Positions 53,629 through 63,831 of a stretch of DNA of 64,000 bases are shown here, piece by piece. Source of the stretch: Arsukibacterium indicum (lineage in GTDB: Bacteria; Pseudomonadota; Gammaproteobacteria; Enterobacterales; Alteromonadaceae). The stretch's first letter is position 1; each line of letters opens with the position of its first letter. The DNA lies in NCBI RefSeq assembly GCF_019100565.1, contig NZ_JAHRID010000005.1:1-64000 (forward strand), written 5' to 3'. The position numbers were made by a program, and so were the translations under genes. Below the pieces are notes generated by a model. It worked only from the letters and a program-made list of their open reading frames with translations. It was not told where the DNA came from and did no database searches.

Positions 53629-55017
53629 AATGGCCCGCTTTTGCCAGTACGCTTTTAAGTCAGCTTTTACTTCCGGTAACAGCAGATACAATGCCAGAAT
53701 ATTGGGCACCGCCATTAAAAATATCATCGAGTCTATAAAATCAAATACTGCCATAACATTTGGCACAGCACCGATTGAGACAATAAAACAAAAAAACACT
53801 TTGTACAGCTGAGTCAAACGCTGATTATGGCCAACCAGATAGCGCCAGCCGGTTAAGCCATAGTAAGACCAGCTGATTACGGTGGAAAAACCAAATAGCA
53901 ACAGTGCCACCATTAAAACCCACGGAAACCAGCTAACTACCGAGGCAAAAGCGCCAGAAGTGATTTGTACGCCGTCCAGGCCCGGGGTCTGGTAGGCGCC
54001 GGTTAATATAATAACCAGCGCGGTAATGGTGCAAATCACTACAGTATCAATAAAGGGTTCCAGTAAACCGACAAAACCCTGGCTGACCGGGTCTTTGGTT
54101 TGCGCCGCAGCATGAGCAATAGGTGAGGAGCCAATACCGGCTTCATTAGAATAAGCTGCGCGCCTGAAGCCCTGAATAAGCACCCCAATAAAACCACCGT
54201 AGCCGGCTTCAGGGGTAAAGGCGCCCTGAACAATTAGCCACAGGGCAGCGGGAATGGCGCTAAAGTGGGTAAACATCACCAACAACGAAGCCGCCAGATA
54301 AATGCCGCACATTAATGGCACCAGTTTACTGGTTACCCGGGCGATACTTTTTAAACCACCAATAATAACTGCGCCTACCAAAAGCGCATAAATTGCACCA
54401 AACAGCCAGGCGTTGTCAAAGCCGGTAACACTTTGTACCTGCACAAAACCCTGATTAACATGGACAAAACCTGCTGAGCCAAAAATAACAAATACCGAGA
54501 AAGCCATAGCCAGTACTGTACCCAGCATTGGCAGTTTAAATTTATCCAGCGCGGCTTTAATGTAATACATCGGGCCGCCGGAAACGCTGCCGTCGCTGTT
54601 AATTTGCCGGTACTTTACCGCCAGGGTACATTCAACAAACTTGGTCGACATACCCAATAAACCTGCGATGATCATCCAAAAGGTGGCGCCCGGTCCGCCT
54701 AAACTTATGGCAATGGCCACCCCGGCGATATTGCCGGTACCGACTGTGCCGGACAACGCGGTGCTGAGTGCCTGAAAAGGGCTGATTTCACCGCTGGCCC
54801 CTGTTGTTTTATTTTTTTTAAGTAAACTAATAGCATGACTGAACCCCCGGACATTAATAAAACCGAGATAACAGGTAAATACCAGGGCACCACAAATCAG
54901 CCAGATTAAAACCATCGGTATGGCAACGCCATTGATTTCAAAAGCGTAGAAAACCACAGAGGCCAGTTTTGACGTCAGGCTTTCAAACATTTGTTGGAAT
55001 GAGAAGTCAGTTATCAT
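53626..55017 (-). CDS. Alanine/glycine:cation symporter (AGCS family)
   Basis: A 463-residue inner-membrane transporter with about ten to eleven hydrophobic segments. AGCS hallmarks are FQALSTALSGTVGTGNIAGVA, GPGATFWMIIAG and RAAYSNEAGIGSSPIAHAAA, which line the substrate and Na+ sites. It imports alanine or glycine with sodium. It lies on the same strand as the alaA aminotransferase gene just upstream; the two may be functionally linked in alanine use, though the 175-base gap suggests separate promoters. Confidence 0.92.
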   Translation of the reverse strand: MITDFSFQQMFESLTSKLASVVFYAFEINGVAIPMVLIWLICGALVFTCYLGFINVRGFSHAISLLKKNKTTGASGEISPFQALSTALSGTVGTGNIAGVAIAISLGGPGATFWMIIAGLLGMSTKFVECTLAVKYRQINSDGSVSGGPMYYIKAALDKFKLPMLGTVLAMAFSVFVIFGSAGFVHVNQGFVQVQSVTGFDNAWLFGAIYALLVGAVIIGGLKSIARVTSKLVPLMCGIYLAASLLVMFTHFSAIPAALWLIVQGAFTPEAGYGGFIGVLIQGFRRAAYSNEAGIGSSPIAHAAAQTKDPVSQGFVGLLEPFIDTVVICTITALVIILTGAYQTPGLDGVQITSGAFASVVSWFPWVLMVALLLFGFSTVISWSYYGLTGWRYLVGHNQRLTQLYKVFFCFIVSIGAVPNVMAVFDFIDSMIFLMAVPNILALYLLLPEVKADLKAYWQKRAI

Positions 55018-55191
55018 TATTATAATCAGCAGTATGGATGGCTATTTGATTCGCCCAGCCTACTGTTAAATGAATGCAGAAACAAGAAATTAAACCGTGG
55101 CTTGCGGTGATTTACCAGCAGAACACGGTGTTTACTGCGGAAATCTCTGGCAACTCACCGCTGCCGCTCAGGGCGACAGCGGTTTTGAATC

Positions 55192-56406
55192 CTACTGACT
55201 ATAACCTGGCAAGAATTGCGCGAGCTTACCCAGTGCCGCGGCCAGTTGCTCTTTGTGGGGCAGAAACACGATGCGAAAATGATCAGGCTCCGGCCAGTTA
55301 AAAGCCCGGCCATGCACCAGTAGAACTTTGTGCTGACGCAAAAAATCCAGAACAAACAGCTCATCGTCCTTAATCCGGATTTTTTTGCGATCTATTTTAG
55401 GAAATAAGTACATGGCGCCCTTAGGCCGCATGCAGCTTAACCCATCAATATCGTTAACCAGCTTATGGGCCAGATCCATTTGTTCGTACAAACGGCCGCC
55501 AGGCACCACCAGTTCATTTATGCTCTGATAGCCGCCAAGTGCAGTTTGCACTGCATGCTGGCAGGGAACGTTGGCACAAAGCCGCATTGAAGCCAGCACG
55601 TTTAAACCTTCGATATAGTGCCGGGCCAGGTTTTTGGCTCCTGAAATAAATAACCAGCCAACCCTGAATCCGGCTATCCGGTAATTTTTGGAAAGGCCGC
55701 CAAATGTCAGCATAATCAGATCATCAGCCAGCGATGCTGTGCTGACGTGCTCGATGCCGTCGTACAGCACTTTATCGTATATTTCATCACTCAATACCAC
55801 CAACCGATGCTCACGGGCTATTTTCAGCAGTTCCAGCAAAAAAGCCTGATCATAAACCGCACCGGTAGGGTTATTCGGGTTTATCAACACTATTGCTTTA
55901 GTTTTAGTGCCGATTTTCTGCTTAATATCGCTAAGATCCGGAAACCAGTCCTGTTGCTCATCACAGCGATAATGCACTGCTTTACCGCCGGCCAGATTAA
56001 CCGCCGCTGTCCACAGTGGATAATCGGGCGATGGGATCAGCACTTCGTCACCATTATTCAGCAGAGCCTGCAACGACATTAAAATAAGCTCTGAGACACC
56101 ATTGCCAATATACACATCATCAGCGTCAGCACCTCTGATCCCACGTTGCTGGTAATACTGCGCCACGGCAACCCTTGCCGGATATATACCCTGAGAGTCT
56201 GAATAGCCCTGAGCCGTAGGCAGATTATGAATAACATGCTTAAGTATTTCATCTGGTGCTTCAAAGCCAAAAGGTGCCGGATTACCGATATTCAGTTTAA
56301 GAATACGGTGACCTTCTTCTTCCATTCTTCTGGCTTCCTGTGCGACAGGGCCGCGAATGTCATAACATACTCCATCGAGCTTGGTTGAACGTTCAATTGG
56401 TTTCAT
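55192..56406 (-). CDS. alaA: Alanine aminotransferase AlaA
   Basis: A 404-residue class I PLP aminotransferase that converts pyruvate and glutamate to alanine and 2-oxoglutarate. It follows the E. coli AlaA pattern throughout: KLDGVCYDIRGPV, LNIGNPAPFGF, NLPTAQGYSDSQG, YIGNGVSELI, INPNNPTGAVY, the PLP lysine block GGLSKNYRIAGFR, ASMRLCANVPCQHA and FNWPEPDHFRIV. I chose the ATG at 56406, where the family begins. An upstream in-frame ATG at 56442 would add 12 residues and cannot be excluded. Confidence 0.92.
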   Translation of the reverse strand: MKPIERSTKLDGVCYDIRGPVAQEARRMEEEGHRILKLNIGNPAPFGFEAPDEILKHVIHNLPTAQGYSDSQGIYPARVAVAQYYQQRGIRGADADDVYIGNGVSELILMSLQALLNNGDEVLIPSPDYPLWTAAVNLAGGKAVHYRCDEQQDWFPDLSDIKQKIGTKTKAIVLINPNNPTGAVYDQAFLLELLKIAREHRLVVLSDEIYDKVLYDGIEHVSTASLADDLIMLTFGGLSKNYRIAGFRVGWLFISGAKNLARHYIEGLNVLASMRLCANVPCQHAVQTALGGYQSINELVVPGGRLYEQMDLAHKLVNDIDGLSCMRPKGAMYLFPKIDRKKIRIKDDELFVLDFLRQHKVLLVHGRAFNWPEPDHFRIVFLPHKEQLAAALGKLAQFLPGYSQ

Positions 56407-56628
56407 AGCCTGAACCGGTTTGCCCCCTATAATAATATCCATCCAGATAGCTAAAATATCAGGGTGTAGTTGTCACATAACCGCGGCAGATTTGCAATGC
56501 GGCGACCAGAAATGTTGACAAATTTTTGTAAAAAAACCAGCTGAAATATTTTTTAGTTCAATCTGAGCCAGGCAAAGGCTAAAATAGCTAACTAAATTTC
56601 AAATCCGCAATCCATTCAGTTACTTTAG

Positions 56629-57525
56629 ATGGCTTGCGATGGTGCAGAATGTAATGGTGAATTTTTGATTAAAAAAAGTGTGATCGTAGCAGGCTGGTGC
56701 CTTGTTGCGTATGCGGCGTTAAGCCCTTTTGTCGGGCTGCAGCCGGTGCCACAGCAGGACTCACTCGATGAATGGCAACGACCTGGCAGAATCGCGGCGC
56801 TGAGTCAGGCTGATCAGCAAAAGGTGCTGGAACGGCTAGCCTATACCGAACCCGCTATTCCTTTTACTGCATTGCCAGATTTTAGTGCTATTACTGATAC
56901 CAATGCCAAAAAGCGAGCTTTTTTTAATTATCTGCGACCCCATGTACAGCGCGAAAATAACCGGTTGCGCAATTTGCGGCGGCAATTAATCGAGCTTGCA
57001 GAAAAAAAACAGAAAAACCAACGGCTCACCATCAACGAATATGCATTTCTGTATAGCTTGTATGATGAGTTCCGGATGGACGTCGCCGAATCAGATCCGC
57101 AAATGCTGCAGGAATTACTGAAAAGGGTCGATATTTTACCTGCTAGCCTGGTGTTAATGCAGGCCGCCAATGAATCTGCCTGGGGGACCAGCCGCTTTGC
57201 GGTTGAAGGCTACAACTTTTTTGGTCAGTGGTGTTTTCGGGAGGGGTGTGGTCTGGTGCCGCTTAGTCGTGCTGACGACATGAGCCATGAGGTTGCAAAG
57301 TTTGATAGTCCCGCCAAAAGTATCCGCAGCTATTTTTACAACCTGAACACCTTTCATACCTACGAGCCGCTGCGCGAAATCCGGGCGCAATTAAGAGCCG
57401 AGCGCAAGCCTGTGCGTGGCGAGGCCCTTGCGGCCGGTTTAGGCCGCTATTCAGAACGCGGTGATGAGTATATTGCTGAAATAAGCAGTATGATCCGCTT
57501 TAACCGGCGCTTTCTGGAAGACTAA
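56629..57525 (+). CDS. bax: Bax-like glucosaminidase-domain protein
   Basis: A 298-residue protein with an N-terminal membrane/signal segment (SVIVAGWCLVAYAALSPFVGL). Its C-terminal domain belongs to the N-acetylglucosaminidase (glycoside hydrolase family 73-like) group: LVLMQAANESAWGTSRFAVEGYNFFGQWC (catalytic Glu in NESAWG), SIRSYFYNLNTFHTYEPLR and AAGLGRYSERGDEYI. It is presumably a periplasmic, peptidoglycan-acting enzyme; E. coli Bax is uncharacterised. The start is uncertain: the ATG at 56629 gives an odd hydrophilic leader, and a start near 56668 would place the signal at the N terminus. Confidence 0.85.
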   Translation: MACDGAECNGEFLIKKSVIVAGWCLVAYAALSPFVGLQPVPQQDSLDEWQRPGRIAALSQADQQKVLERLAYTEPAIPFTALPDFSAITDTNAKKRAFFNYLRPHVQRENNRLRNLRRQLIELAEKKQKNQRLTINEYAFLYSLYDEFRMDVAESDPQMLQELLKRVDILPASLVLMQAANESAWGTSRFAVEGYNFFGQWCFREGCGLVPLSRADDMSHEVAKFDSPAKSIRSYFYNLNTFHTYEPLREIRAQLRAERKPVRGEALAAGLGRYSERGDEYIAEISSMIRFNRRFLED

Positions 57526-57553
57526 TCTCTGAGCAACAAAATGTAGCAGTTAA

Positions 57554-57574
57554 GTGCAGTTATGATAACTGCAC
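57554..57574. terminator. Perfect hairpin between convergent bax and ttcA
   Basis: A 9-bp perfect stem GTGCAGTTA / TAACTGCAC with a three-base loop, followed on the + strand by AATTTTC. It overlaps the last codons and stop of ttcA and lies 28 bases after bax, so it may terminate both. Confidence 0.5.
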
Positions 57575-58513
57575 AATTTTCAGGCTGTTACTGAGTTGAT
57601 GTTTGTCTGCTAAGGTTGAGTATTCGTCTTGTTCCTCGTCGCTGGCAAGGCCAACAGGAATGGCCGGTACGGCCTGATGATCGAAAGCCGTATCTCCTTC
57701 AACGGTATTCTGGCCATCTTTTGATATGCCGGCAAAATCAAATAAGCTGTTGTCAGCCAGATGAGATGGCACCACATTCTGCATTGCCTGAAACATGGTT
57801 TCAATCCGGCCCGGAAAGCGTTTATCCCAGTCTTGCAGCATTTCTTTTATAACCTGACGTTGTAAACCATCCTGCGAGCCGCATAAGTTACAGGGGATTA
57901 TCGGAAACTGGCGCGCTTCAGAGTATTTTTCAATATCTTTTTCTTTACAATATGCCAGTGGCCGGATCACGATATGCTCGCCGTTGTCACTGATCAGCTT
58001 AGGTGGCATCGATTTCATTTTGCCCCCATAAAACATATTTAAAAACAGTGTTTCCAGCATGTCATCGCGATGATGGCCCAGCGCTATTTTAGTGGCGCCC
58101 AGCTCCTTTGCCGTGCGGTATAAAATGCCGCGGCGAAGGCGCGAGCAAAGGGAGCAGGTAGTTTTACCTTCAGGAATTTTATCTTTGACAATGGCATAGG
58201 TGTCTTCAGTCACAATTTGATAATCAACACCAATGCTCTGCAAATATTGGGGTAATACATGTGCCGGAAAACCCGGTTGTTTCTGATCCAGGTTAACCGC
58301 AACAATACTGAAACTGACTGGCGCAGATTGCTGTAAGTTAAGCAGAATATCCAGCATGGTATAAGAGTCTTTGCCACCGGATAAGCAGACCATAATTTTA
58401 TCGCCTTCGCTTATCATGCCAAAGTCACTAATGGCCTGACCCACGCCGCGGCGCAGCCGTTTGTGCAGTTTGTTTAAATTATACTGTGCTTTTGCTTGTG
58501 CTGCGTGCGACAT
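57560..58513 (-). CDS. ttcA: tRNA 2-thiocytidine(32) synthetase TtcA
   Basis: A 317-residue ATP-pyrophosphatase that inserts sulfur at C32 of some tRNAs, using an iron-sulfur cluster. The PP-loop SGGKDS is at residues 45-50, the first CxxC at C120 and C123 ([12 protein letters not shown]), and a second in [11 protein letters not shown]. The core [20 protein letters not shown] is typical. The C-terminal 50 residues (acidic, [12 protein letters not shown]) are extra compared with the core fold and of unknown use. It sits beside uspE and fnr, as in Shewanella-type genomes. Confidence 0.93.
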   Translation of the reverse strand: MSHAAQAKAQYNLNKLHKRLRRGVGQAISDFGMISEGDKIMVCLSGGKDSYTMLDILLNLQQSAPVSFSIVAVNLDQKQPGFPAHVLPQYLQSIGVDYQIVTEDTYAIVKDKIPEGKTTCSLCSRLRRGILYRTAKELGATKIALGHHRDDMLETLFLNMFYGGKMKSMPPKLISDNGEHIVIRPLAYCKEKDIEKYSEARQFPIIPCNLCGSQDGLQRQVIKEMLQDWDKRFPGRIETMFQAMQNVVPSHLADNSLFDFAGISKDGQNTVEGDTAFDHQAVPAIPVGLASDEEQDEYSTLADKHQLSNSLKIVQLS

Positions 58514-58583
58514 AACTTCGGTAACCCTGCAGAAAAATGGCGCACATTATAACCAAGTGTGCGCCAATACCATAGGGCGGATT

Positions 58584-59516
58584 TTAGTGTTTTGCTAACG
58601 GGCTGACAAAATTTGCCGGTTTTAACGCTAAAACATCACAGTCAAGCTGGTCAATTAAGTGTTCTGCGGTGTTACCAATAATGGCGGCTGAAAAACCGGT
58701 TCGACCAATCGTGCCAATAACCACCATTTCTGCGTCCAGCTCGGTAGCCAGCGCCGGAATAATATCTTCAGGCATGCCCTCCAGCACATGGGTATCCTGT
58801 TCGGCCATATCAAACTGACTGGCCAGCTCAGCTACCGCGTTTTCATGATGGCGGCGCATAGCAGAATTATATTGTTGTGGGTTAAACTCCGGAATTTCGA
58901 TGGCGATATTAACCGGCGTGCCGGGAAAGGCATTAACCAGATGAACTTTACCCTGCAACACTTTTGCCATGGCTTTGGCATTGCTGATCACCCGCTGGTT
59001 CAGCGATTGATGATGATCCTGTTCACTACCCGCATTTACTGCAGCAATAATATTGCCATTGTCAGGCCAGGCATGCTCTTTAACCAGCAATACTGCGCAC
59101 GGACATTTGCGTAGAATATGCCAGTCTGTCGGAGTGAAAATCATCGATTTTAAGATGTCATGGTTGTGGGTGCCTTTGATAACCAGATCGAAATTTTGCT
59201 CCAGCACTTCATGCACTATCGCTTCAAAGGGGCGGTTATGCCACACCACCTTTACACTAATATCAACTCCCTGATTTCTGGCATCATTAATCAGCTCACC
59301 GACCCATAATTCGCGGTCATGAATAACAGCCTGGCGCATCGATTCCCGTTCGTCACCCGACAGCATGGTAGTCATTTCATAGGAAAAGTCGTATACCGAT
59401 AAAAAAGCGGTTAGTTTACAAGGTTGTTTGTGGGCAAGCTCTAAACCACGGTTCAGGGCTTTATGCTGACTATCTGTCGGATCAAGTACCACTAACACAT
59501 TGCTGAAAACGGTCAT
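58584..59516 (-). CDS. uspE: Universal stress protein E (tandem Usp domains)
   Basis: A 310-residue protein of two Usp domains in tandem. The first begins SNVLVVLDPTDSQHKALNRGL. The second has the GTIGRTGFSAAIIGNTAEHLIDQL ending with the G-x9-G-S/N pattern related to the ATP-binding motif. E. coli UspE is the closest type and is also encoded next to fnr. The biochemical role is unclear; it is linked to stress survival and motility. It has AGGAGAG before the ATG. Confidence 0.9.
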   Translation of the reverse strand: MTVFSNVLVVLDPTDSQHKALNRGLELAHKQPCKLTAFLSVYDFSYEMTTMLSGDERESMRQAVIHDRELWVGELINDARNQGVDISVKVVWHNRPFEAIVHEVLEQNFDLVIKGTHNHDILKSMIFTPTDWHILRKCPCAVLLVKEHAWPDNGNIIAAVNAGSEQDHHQSLNQRVISNAKAMAKVLQGKVHLVNAFPGTPVNIAIEIPEFNPQQYNSAMRRHHENAVAELASQFDMAEQDTHVLEGMPEDIIPALATELDAEMVVIGTIGRTGFSAAIIGNTAEHLIDQLDCDVLALKPANFVSPLAKH

Positions 59517-59650
59517 TACACTCTCCTTGTTACAAAAGGCCTTGTTACAATAAGGGGTTGGCCATGCGCAACTTAATGTGCTGGCAGGCGCTGCTTTTTG
59601 TTGCTACTGAAAAGTGTAGTCAATAAAACCGTAATAGGGGGAACTTCAGT

Positions 59651-59664
59651 TTGTGCTAAATCAA
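59651..59664. promoter_or_regulatory. Candidate FNR-type site upstream of uspE
   Basis: TTGTGCTAAATCAA has one perfect half (ATCAA) and a partial half compared with the FNR consensus TTGAT-N4-ATCAA. It lies between the fnr stop and uspE, 135 bases from the uspE start. The fit is moderate, and it could be chance in A+T-rich DNA. Confidence 0.3.
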
Positions 59665-59669
59665 AAAAA

Positions 59670-60374
59670 CTAACAATTACCGGCTAACTGCTGCATAGCA
59701 GCCGGTGCAGTAATGGTAATTAGCTTGCCATCGACAACAATTAGCTGTTCTTTATGTAATTTACTTAATAAACGGCTGATGGTTTCAACAGTTAAACCAA
59801 GATAATTGCCGATGTCACTGCGGGTCATTGATAAACGGAATGCCTTATCAGAAAAACCACGATTACCAAACCGTTGCGCCAGATGGTTTAAAAAAGTCGC
59901 TAACTTTTGTTCAGCTGTTTTGCGGTTTAACAATAACAGCATTTGCTGATCGGCCTGAATATCCTGGCTCATTAAACGCATTAACTGTTGGCGTAACTTT
60001 GGTAATTGATCCAGCAATGACTCAAGATTGGGATAGGGTATTTCACATACCATGCCGGTTTCCAGCGCTTCTGCATAGCTGTTATGTAACTCATTGTTTA
60101 TTGCATCAAAGCCAATAACATCACCAGGTAAATGAAAGCCGGTAATTTGTTGTTCACCTTGTTCGGTAAGGGTGAAGGTTTTGAATGACCCGGAACGAAT
60201 AGCATACAGCGCTGTTAATGGCTTATTGCTCTCAAACAGCATGTCGCCTTTGTGCAACGGCCTTTTGCGTTGAATAATATCATCTAACCGGCTAAGTTCC
60301 TGCTCATTCAGGGAAAACGGCAGACATAGCTGGCTGAAACCACAATCCTGACAATTTATTGCTGAACGTTGCAT
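59670..60374 (-). CDS. fnr: Oxygen-sensing transcription regulator FNR (EtrA)
   Basis: A 234-residue CRP/FNR regulator. All four ligands of the oxygen-labile [4Fe-4S] cluster are present: C8, C11 and C17 in [13 protein letters not shown], and C110 in TGMVCEIP. The cyclic-nucleotide-fold core has [22 protein letters not shown]. The DNA-reading helix is in [15 protein letters not shown], with the E-SR signature that reads TTGAT half sites. The N terminus is shorter than in E. coli FNR by about 12 residues; these carry no cluster ligand. CAGGAAA lies eight bases before the ATG. It controls the switch to low-oxygen metabolism and fits its cbb3-maturation neighbours. Confidence 0.95.
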   Translation of the reverse strand: MQRSAINCQDCGFSQLCLPFSLNEQELSRLDDIIQRKRPLHKGDMLFESNKPLTALYAIRSGSFKTFTLTEQGEQQITGFHLPGDVIGFDAINNELHNSYAEALETGMVCEIPYPNLESLLDQLPKLRQQLMRLMSQDIQADQQMLLLLNRKTAEQKLATFLNHLAQRFGNRGFSDKAFRLSMTRSDIGNYLGLTVETISRLLSKLHKEQLIVVDGKLITITAPAAMQQLAGNC

Positions 60375-60414
60375 AATCTGGTTTCCTGATTGTCCCCGAA
60401 ATAACCGCTACAGC

Positions 60415-61089
60415 TTAAAAAACTAGTCTTTTTAAAGCAAGGAATATTGTATAAACACCATAAATAGCTAATATTCCCGCCGCGCTATAACGTACGGCTG
60501 GCCGGTTTTTAAATTTACTGAGTGTACTGGCCAAACTACCGAATGTCAGCAGTGCGGGCAGGGTGCCCAAGCCAAAAAATAACATAATAAGTGCGCCCTG
60601 AATGGCACTGCCGCTGGCCAGACTCCACCCCAGGGTTGAGTAAACCAGGCCGCAGGGCAACCAGCCCCAGCACAAGCCGTACAGGTATGCTTTAGGTAAA
60701 GTATCCAGTGGCATAATCTGCTGACTCAGTGGCCGTATCAGGGCCCATAACCGTTGACCACCCCGTTCAAGGACGGTAAGCCCAAACCATAACCGTGCAA
60801 TATACAATGCCATCAGCAATAGCAACAAACCGGCTATTAACCGCAGCCAAATCAGTGATATGCCTGCCAGTGCCATGGCCTGCATGCCAAAGTAGCCGAC
60901 CAGTGCGCCAAGTAAGGCGTAGGTGGTTAATCGGCCCAGGCTTAACAATAACTGCATGGCAAATTTCCAGCCAATGCTGCGTTGGGGCATGGCCAGTTGC
61001 AGTGCTGCAATGATACCACCACACATCACGATACAATGACTACTGCCCAGAAAACCTATCAGTAGCGCGGCAAACAGGTCTGTTGTCAT
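60415..61089 (-). CDS. TauE/SafE-family membrane protein of the cbb3 maturation cluster
   Basis: A 224-residue, six-helix membrane protein of the DsbD-TM/TauE-SafE type (block LIGFLGSSHCIVMCGGI). Its second half has YLYGLCWGWLPCGLVYSTLGWSL. The two motifs HCxxMCGG and WLPCGLVY are shared by proteins encoded in many cco clusters and may handle copper or redox equivalents for oxidase assembly; that is inferred, not shown. It overlaps ccoS by four bases (ATGA). Confidence 0.85.
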   Translation of the reverse strand: MTTDLFAALLIGFLGSSHCIVMCGGIIAALQLAMPQRSIGWKFAMQLLLSLGRLTTYALLGALVGYFGMQAMALAGISLIWLRLIAGLLLLLMALYIARLWFGLTVLERGGQRLWALIRPLSQQIMPLDTLPKAYLYGLCWGWLPCGLVYSTLGWSLASGSAIQGALIMLFFGLGTLPALLTFGSLASTLSKFKNRPAVRYSAAGILAIYGVYTIFLALKRLVF

Positions 61090-61331
61090 GACCCTGGTTT
61101 ATCCTGCTGCTTAGCAGCGGGTTCAGCCTGCTTATCTGGCATAACTGCTGAGCTTTGATTTGTTTTTTTTGATGCCGGGTTGCCGGTTGTTTGCTGTTCA
61201 TCAAATAAAATGCTGAAACCTTCTTTATCCAGATCTTCAAACTGTTTGCTGCGCACAGCCCAGAAGAAAATAGCCAGGCCCAGCATGACAAATAAAATAG
61301 CGATAGGGATCAAGACGTAAATGATACTCAT
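61086..61331 (-). CDS. ccoS: cbb3 oxidase assembly protein CcoS
   Basis: 81 residues. An N-terminal membrane helix (IIYVLIPIAILFVMLGLAIFFWAV) leads into the conserved RSKQFEDLDKEGFSILFDE segment that defines CcoS. A variable Gln/Lys-rich tail follows. CcoS is needed for haem and copper incorporation in cytochrome cbb3 oxidase, with unknown mechanism. It is cotranscribed with ccoI (50 bases upstream) and overlaps the next gene by four bases. Confidence 0.93.
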   Translation of the reverse strand: MSIIYVLIPIAILFVMLGLAIFFWAVRSKQFEDLDKEGFSILFDEQQTTGNPASKKTNQSSAVMPDKQAEPAAKQQDKPGS

Positions 61332-61381
61332 ATGATACTCATGATTAAAAAACCGTAATATTGAGGGCTCATATTAAAAAC

Positions 61382-63790
61382 TCATTTTTTCAATAGTCTG
61401 AGTGAGTTAGAAACAACCAGTAATGAGCTGAAAGACATTCCCAACACCGCAATATAGGGTGACACCAGGCCGGCGACTGCCAGCGGGATGATTAACAGAT
61501 TGTAACCCACAGCCCACAGCAAATTTTGCCGGATAATGCCGGAAGCTTGTTTACCAGCAGCAAGTAAGAATGCCAGCAAGCTGATATCCGGCTTTAACAG
61601 TACCACATCTGCCTGATTTTTGGATAAGTCAGTACCTGAATCCACCGCTACAGAAATATGAGCCGCGTTAAACCCGGGGCTGTCATTAATACCGTCGCCG
61701 AGCATTAACACCTTATGGCCGTCATTAACCAGCGCAGTAATTGCTGCTACTTTATCGGCAGGGCTGCAGCCTTGCTGCATAAAATCTAAGTTAAGGTCGG
61801 CGGCAAGCTCTGCAGCCTGACCTGAACTGTCACCGGTTAACATGCCAAGCCGGTAACCCTGCTGCTGTAAATTTCTGATCAGGGTTAACGCATGAGGCCG
61901 CAGATTATCGGCCAGCGTGAAGGCAGCCACTAATTGCTGGTCGATAGTCACAAATACATTCGCATTAGCCGCACCGATTTGCTCAGGGTTATTAATCTGA
62001 CAAAACTCGGCACTGCCGACACGAAGTTGCTGGTCCTGCCAGATGCCGCTGATACCCTGACCAATACTGATGGTGACCTGGCTAATCGCCAAATTCTGTT
62101 TTAAGTGGCTGACAAAGGCCCGGGCAATAGGATGTTCAGAGTGCTGCTCCAGGTTTGCGACCACATTTAACAGTTCGTTGTCGGTGATCTGACGGCTAGA
62201 TACCGGCTGAAAACGTTGAATATTAACAATACTGAAGCGGCCTTCAGTCAGGGTACCGGTTTTATCAAAAATAATATGAGTAAGTTCTGGCAGGGTTTCC
62301 AGTGCTTGTGAGTTCTTTACCAGAATACCCAGCCGGTTTAACCGTGACAGCGCGCAGGTTATTGCGGTAGGGGTGGCCAGACTTAATGCGCAGGGGCAGG
62401 TTGCCACTAACACTGATAACGTAACCCAGAATGCCCGGTCGGCGTCTAACCAGAAATACCAGAGGGCGAAAGTCGCTGCGGCAATAAGCAAAAGCCGCTC
62501 GACGAAATAACGGGCCAGTTGATCGGTTTTTTCCACCAGCCGCGGTTTGTTGTGCAAGGTTTGTTGCTGCAACTGAATGATCTGGCCCAGGCGCGAATGT
62601 ACCAGAGTACTGCTGACACTAATCGTTAGCAGGCCATCATGATTTATACTGCCTGCCAGCACCATATCGCCCTGCTGCCGGCTGATGGCGGTGTATTCAC
62701 CGGTCAGCATTGACTCGTCGACAGTGCTGCTACCGCTAAGTACCATACCGTCTGCCGGCAGGGTTTCACCTGGTTTTACCAGAATAATATCACCGGCAAC
62801 CAGACGACGGGCTGAAACCGCCTGCTGTTGATCATTCTGCAACAATGTAGCCGATACCGGCATGATTTTCAGTAAGTTACTGGTTGCATCCCGCGCCTGC
62901 GCCCGGGCCCGGTATTCAAAAAACTTACCCAGTTGCAGCAGGAAGGTAAACATACAGACCGACTCGAAATAGACGTCACCGGTTTGCATAACAGTGGCAT
63001 AGGCCGATGCAAAAAACGTGTAATAAATTGCCAGGCTCACCGGCACATCCATATTCATTTGTCGTGCTTTAATACTGCGCCAGGCACTGTTAACAAAAGG
63101 CAGCGCTGCATAAAGTACTACCGGCAGGGTGAGCAGCATGCTAATCCAGCGCAGATAGCCATGATGCGATTCGTCAATACCGCTGTATTCGCCAAAATAC
63201 AAGGCAAAGGCCAGCATCATTACCTGCATTGTCATAATGCCAGATACCGCCAGTCGTTTTAAAAAGCGGTTCAGCTCAGCTTTAAACTGATGCTCCATCT
63301 GGTCGGCAACAAAGGGACTGGCCTGATAACCCAGCTGGTTAATCTGCAATAACACTTCACTGAGTGCTAATTGCTCAGGCTGCCAGTTAAGTAAGGCTCG
63401 CTGGGTGGAGGAGTTAATACTGATTTTATTAACAGCAGGGTGTTTATTCAGGTGCTTTTCAATTAACCAGGCACAGGCAGCGCAGCTCATGCCGCTAATA
63501 GCCAGTTCAAGCTCTGCGCCATTCTGATGTTGCTGGCTGATATCGGCCAGCACATCAGCACTGTCATATTGTTGTAAACTGGCGCGCAGCTCAGTTGGGA
63601 TGAGTTCAGCTTTTGCTGCAGCTTCGGTTCGAAATTTGTAATAGTCGTCCAGGCCACTGGCGATAATAGTCTGGGCTACCGCCTGACAGCCTGCACAGCA
63701 AAACAGCTCCGGTTTGCCATTGATGGTTAACTGAAAACGCTCGCCGGTAATAACCGGCTCAAGACAATGAAAACAGCTTAGTGTTGTCAA
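61382..63790 (-). CDS. ccoI: Copper-exporting P1B-type ATPase CcoI (FixI)
   Basis: An 802-residue P-type ATPase that supplies copper for cbb3 oxidase assembly. The N terminus has a cysteine-rich region (CFHCLEPV, FCCAGCQAV) followed by an HMA domain with GMSCAACAW. The transmembrane metal site is TCPCALSLATP. The phosphorylated Asp is in DKTGTLTEG, the nucleotide domain has EHPIARAF, and the hinge is GDGINDSP. The FixI-type extra N-terminal cysteines distinguish it from CopA-type detoxifying pumps. The start is TTG. It lies 41 bases after ccoH and 50 before ccoS. Confidence 0.93.
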   Translation of the reverse strand: MTTLSCFHCLEPVITGERFQLTINGKPELFCCAGCQAVAQTIIASGLDDYYKFRTEAAAKAELIPTELRASLQQYDSADVLADISQQHQNGAELELAISGMSCAACAWLIEKHLNKHPAVNKISINSSTQRALLNWQPEQLALSEVLLQINQLGYQASPFVADQMEHQFKAELNRFLKRLAVSGIMTMQVMMLAFALYFGEYSGIDESHHGYLRWISMLLTLPVVLYAALPFVNSAWRSIKARQMNMDVPVSLAIYYTFFASAYATVMQTGDVYFESVCMFTFLLQLGKFFEYRARAQARDATSNLLKIMPVSATLLQNDQQQAVSARRLVAGDIILVKPGETLPADGMVLSGSSTVDESMLTGEYTAISRQQGDMVLAGSINHDGLLTISVSSTLVHSRLGQIIQLQQQTLHNKPRLVEKTDQLARYFVERLLLIAAATFALWYFWLDADRAFWVTLSVLVATCPCALSLATPTAITCALSRLNRLGILVKNSQALETLPELTHIIFDKTGTLTEGRFSIVNIQRFQPVSSRQITDNELLNVVANLEQHSEHPIARAFVSHLKQNLAISQVTISIGQGISGIWQDQQLRVGSAEFCQINNPEQIGAANANVFVTIDQQLVAAFTLADNLRPHALTLIRNLQQQGYRLGMLTGDSSGQAAELAADLNLDFMQQGCSPADKVAAITALVNDGHKVLMLGDGINDSPGFNAAHISVAVDSGTDLSKNQADVVLLKPDISLLAFLLAAGKQASGIIRQNLLWAVGYNLLIIPLAVAGLVSPYIAVLGMSFSSLLVVSNSLRLLKK

Positions 63791-63831
63791 CCGGGCCTCT
63801 GCTTTTGTTCAACTAAAAACTGAGTATGTAA

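Noticed and set aside
55074-55301. Plus-strand ORF downstream of the symporter gene start
   Set aside because: It runs into the antisense of alaA, has no homology and no ribosome-binding site.
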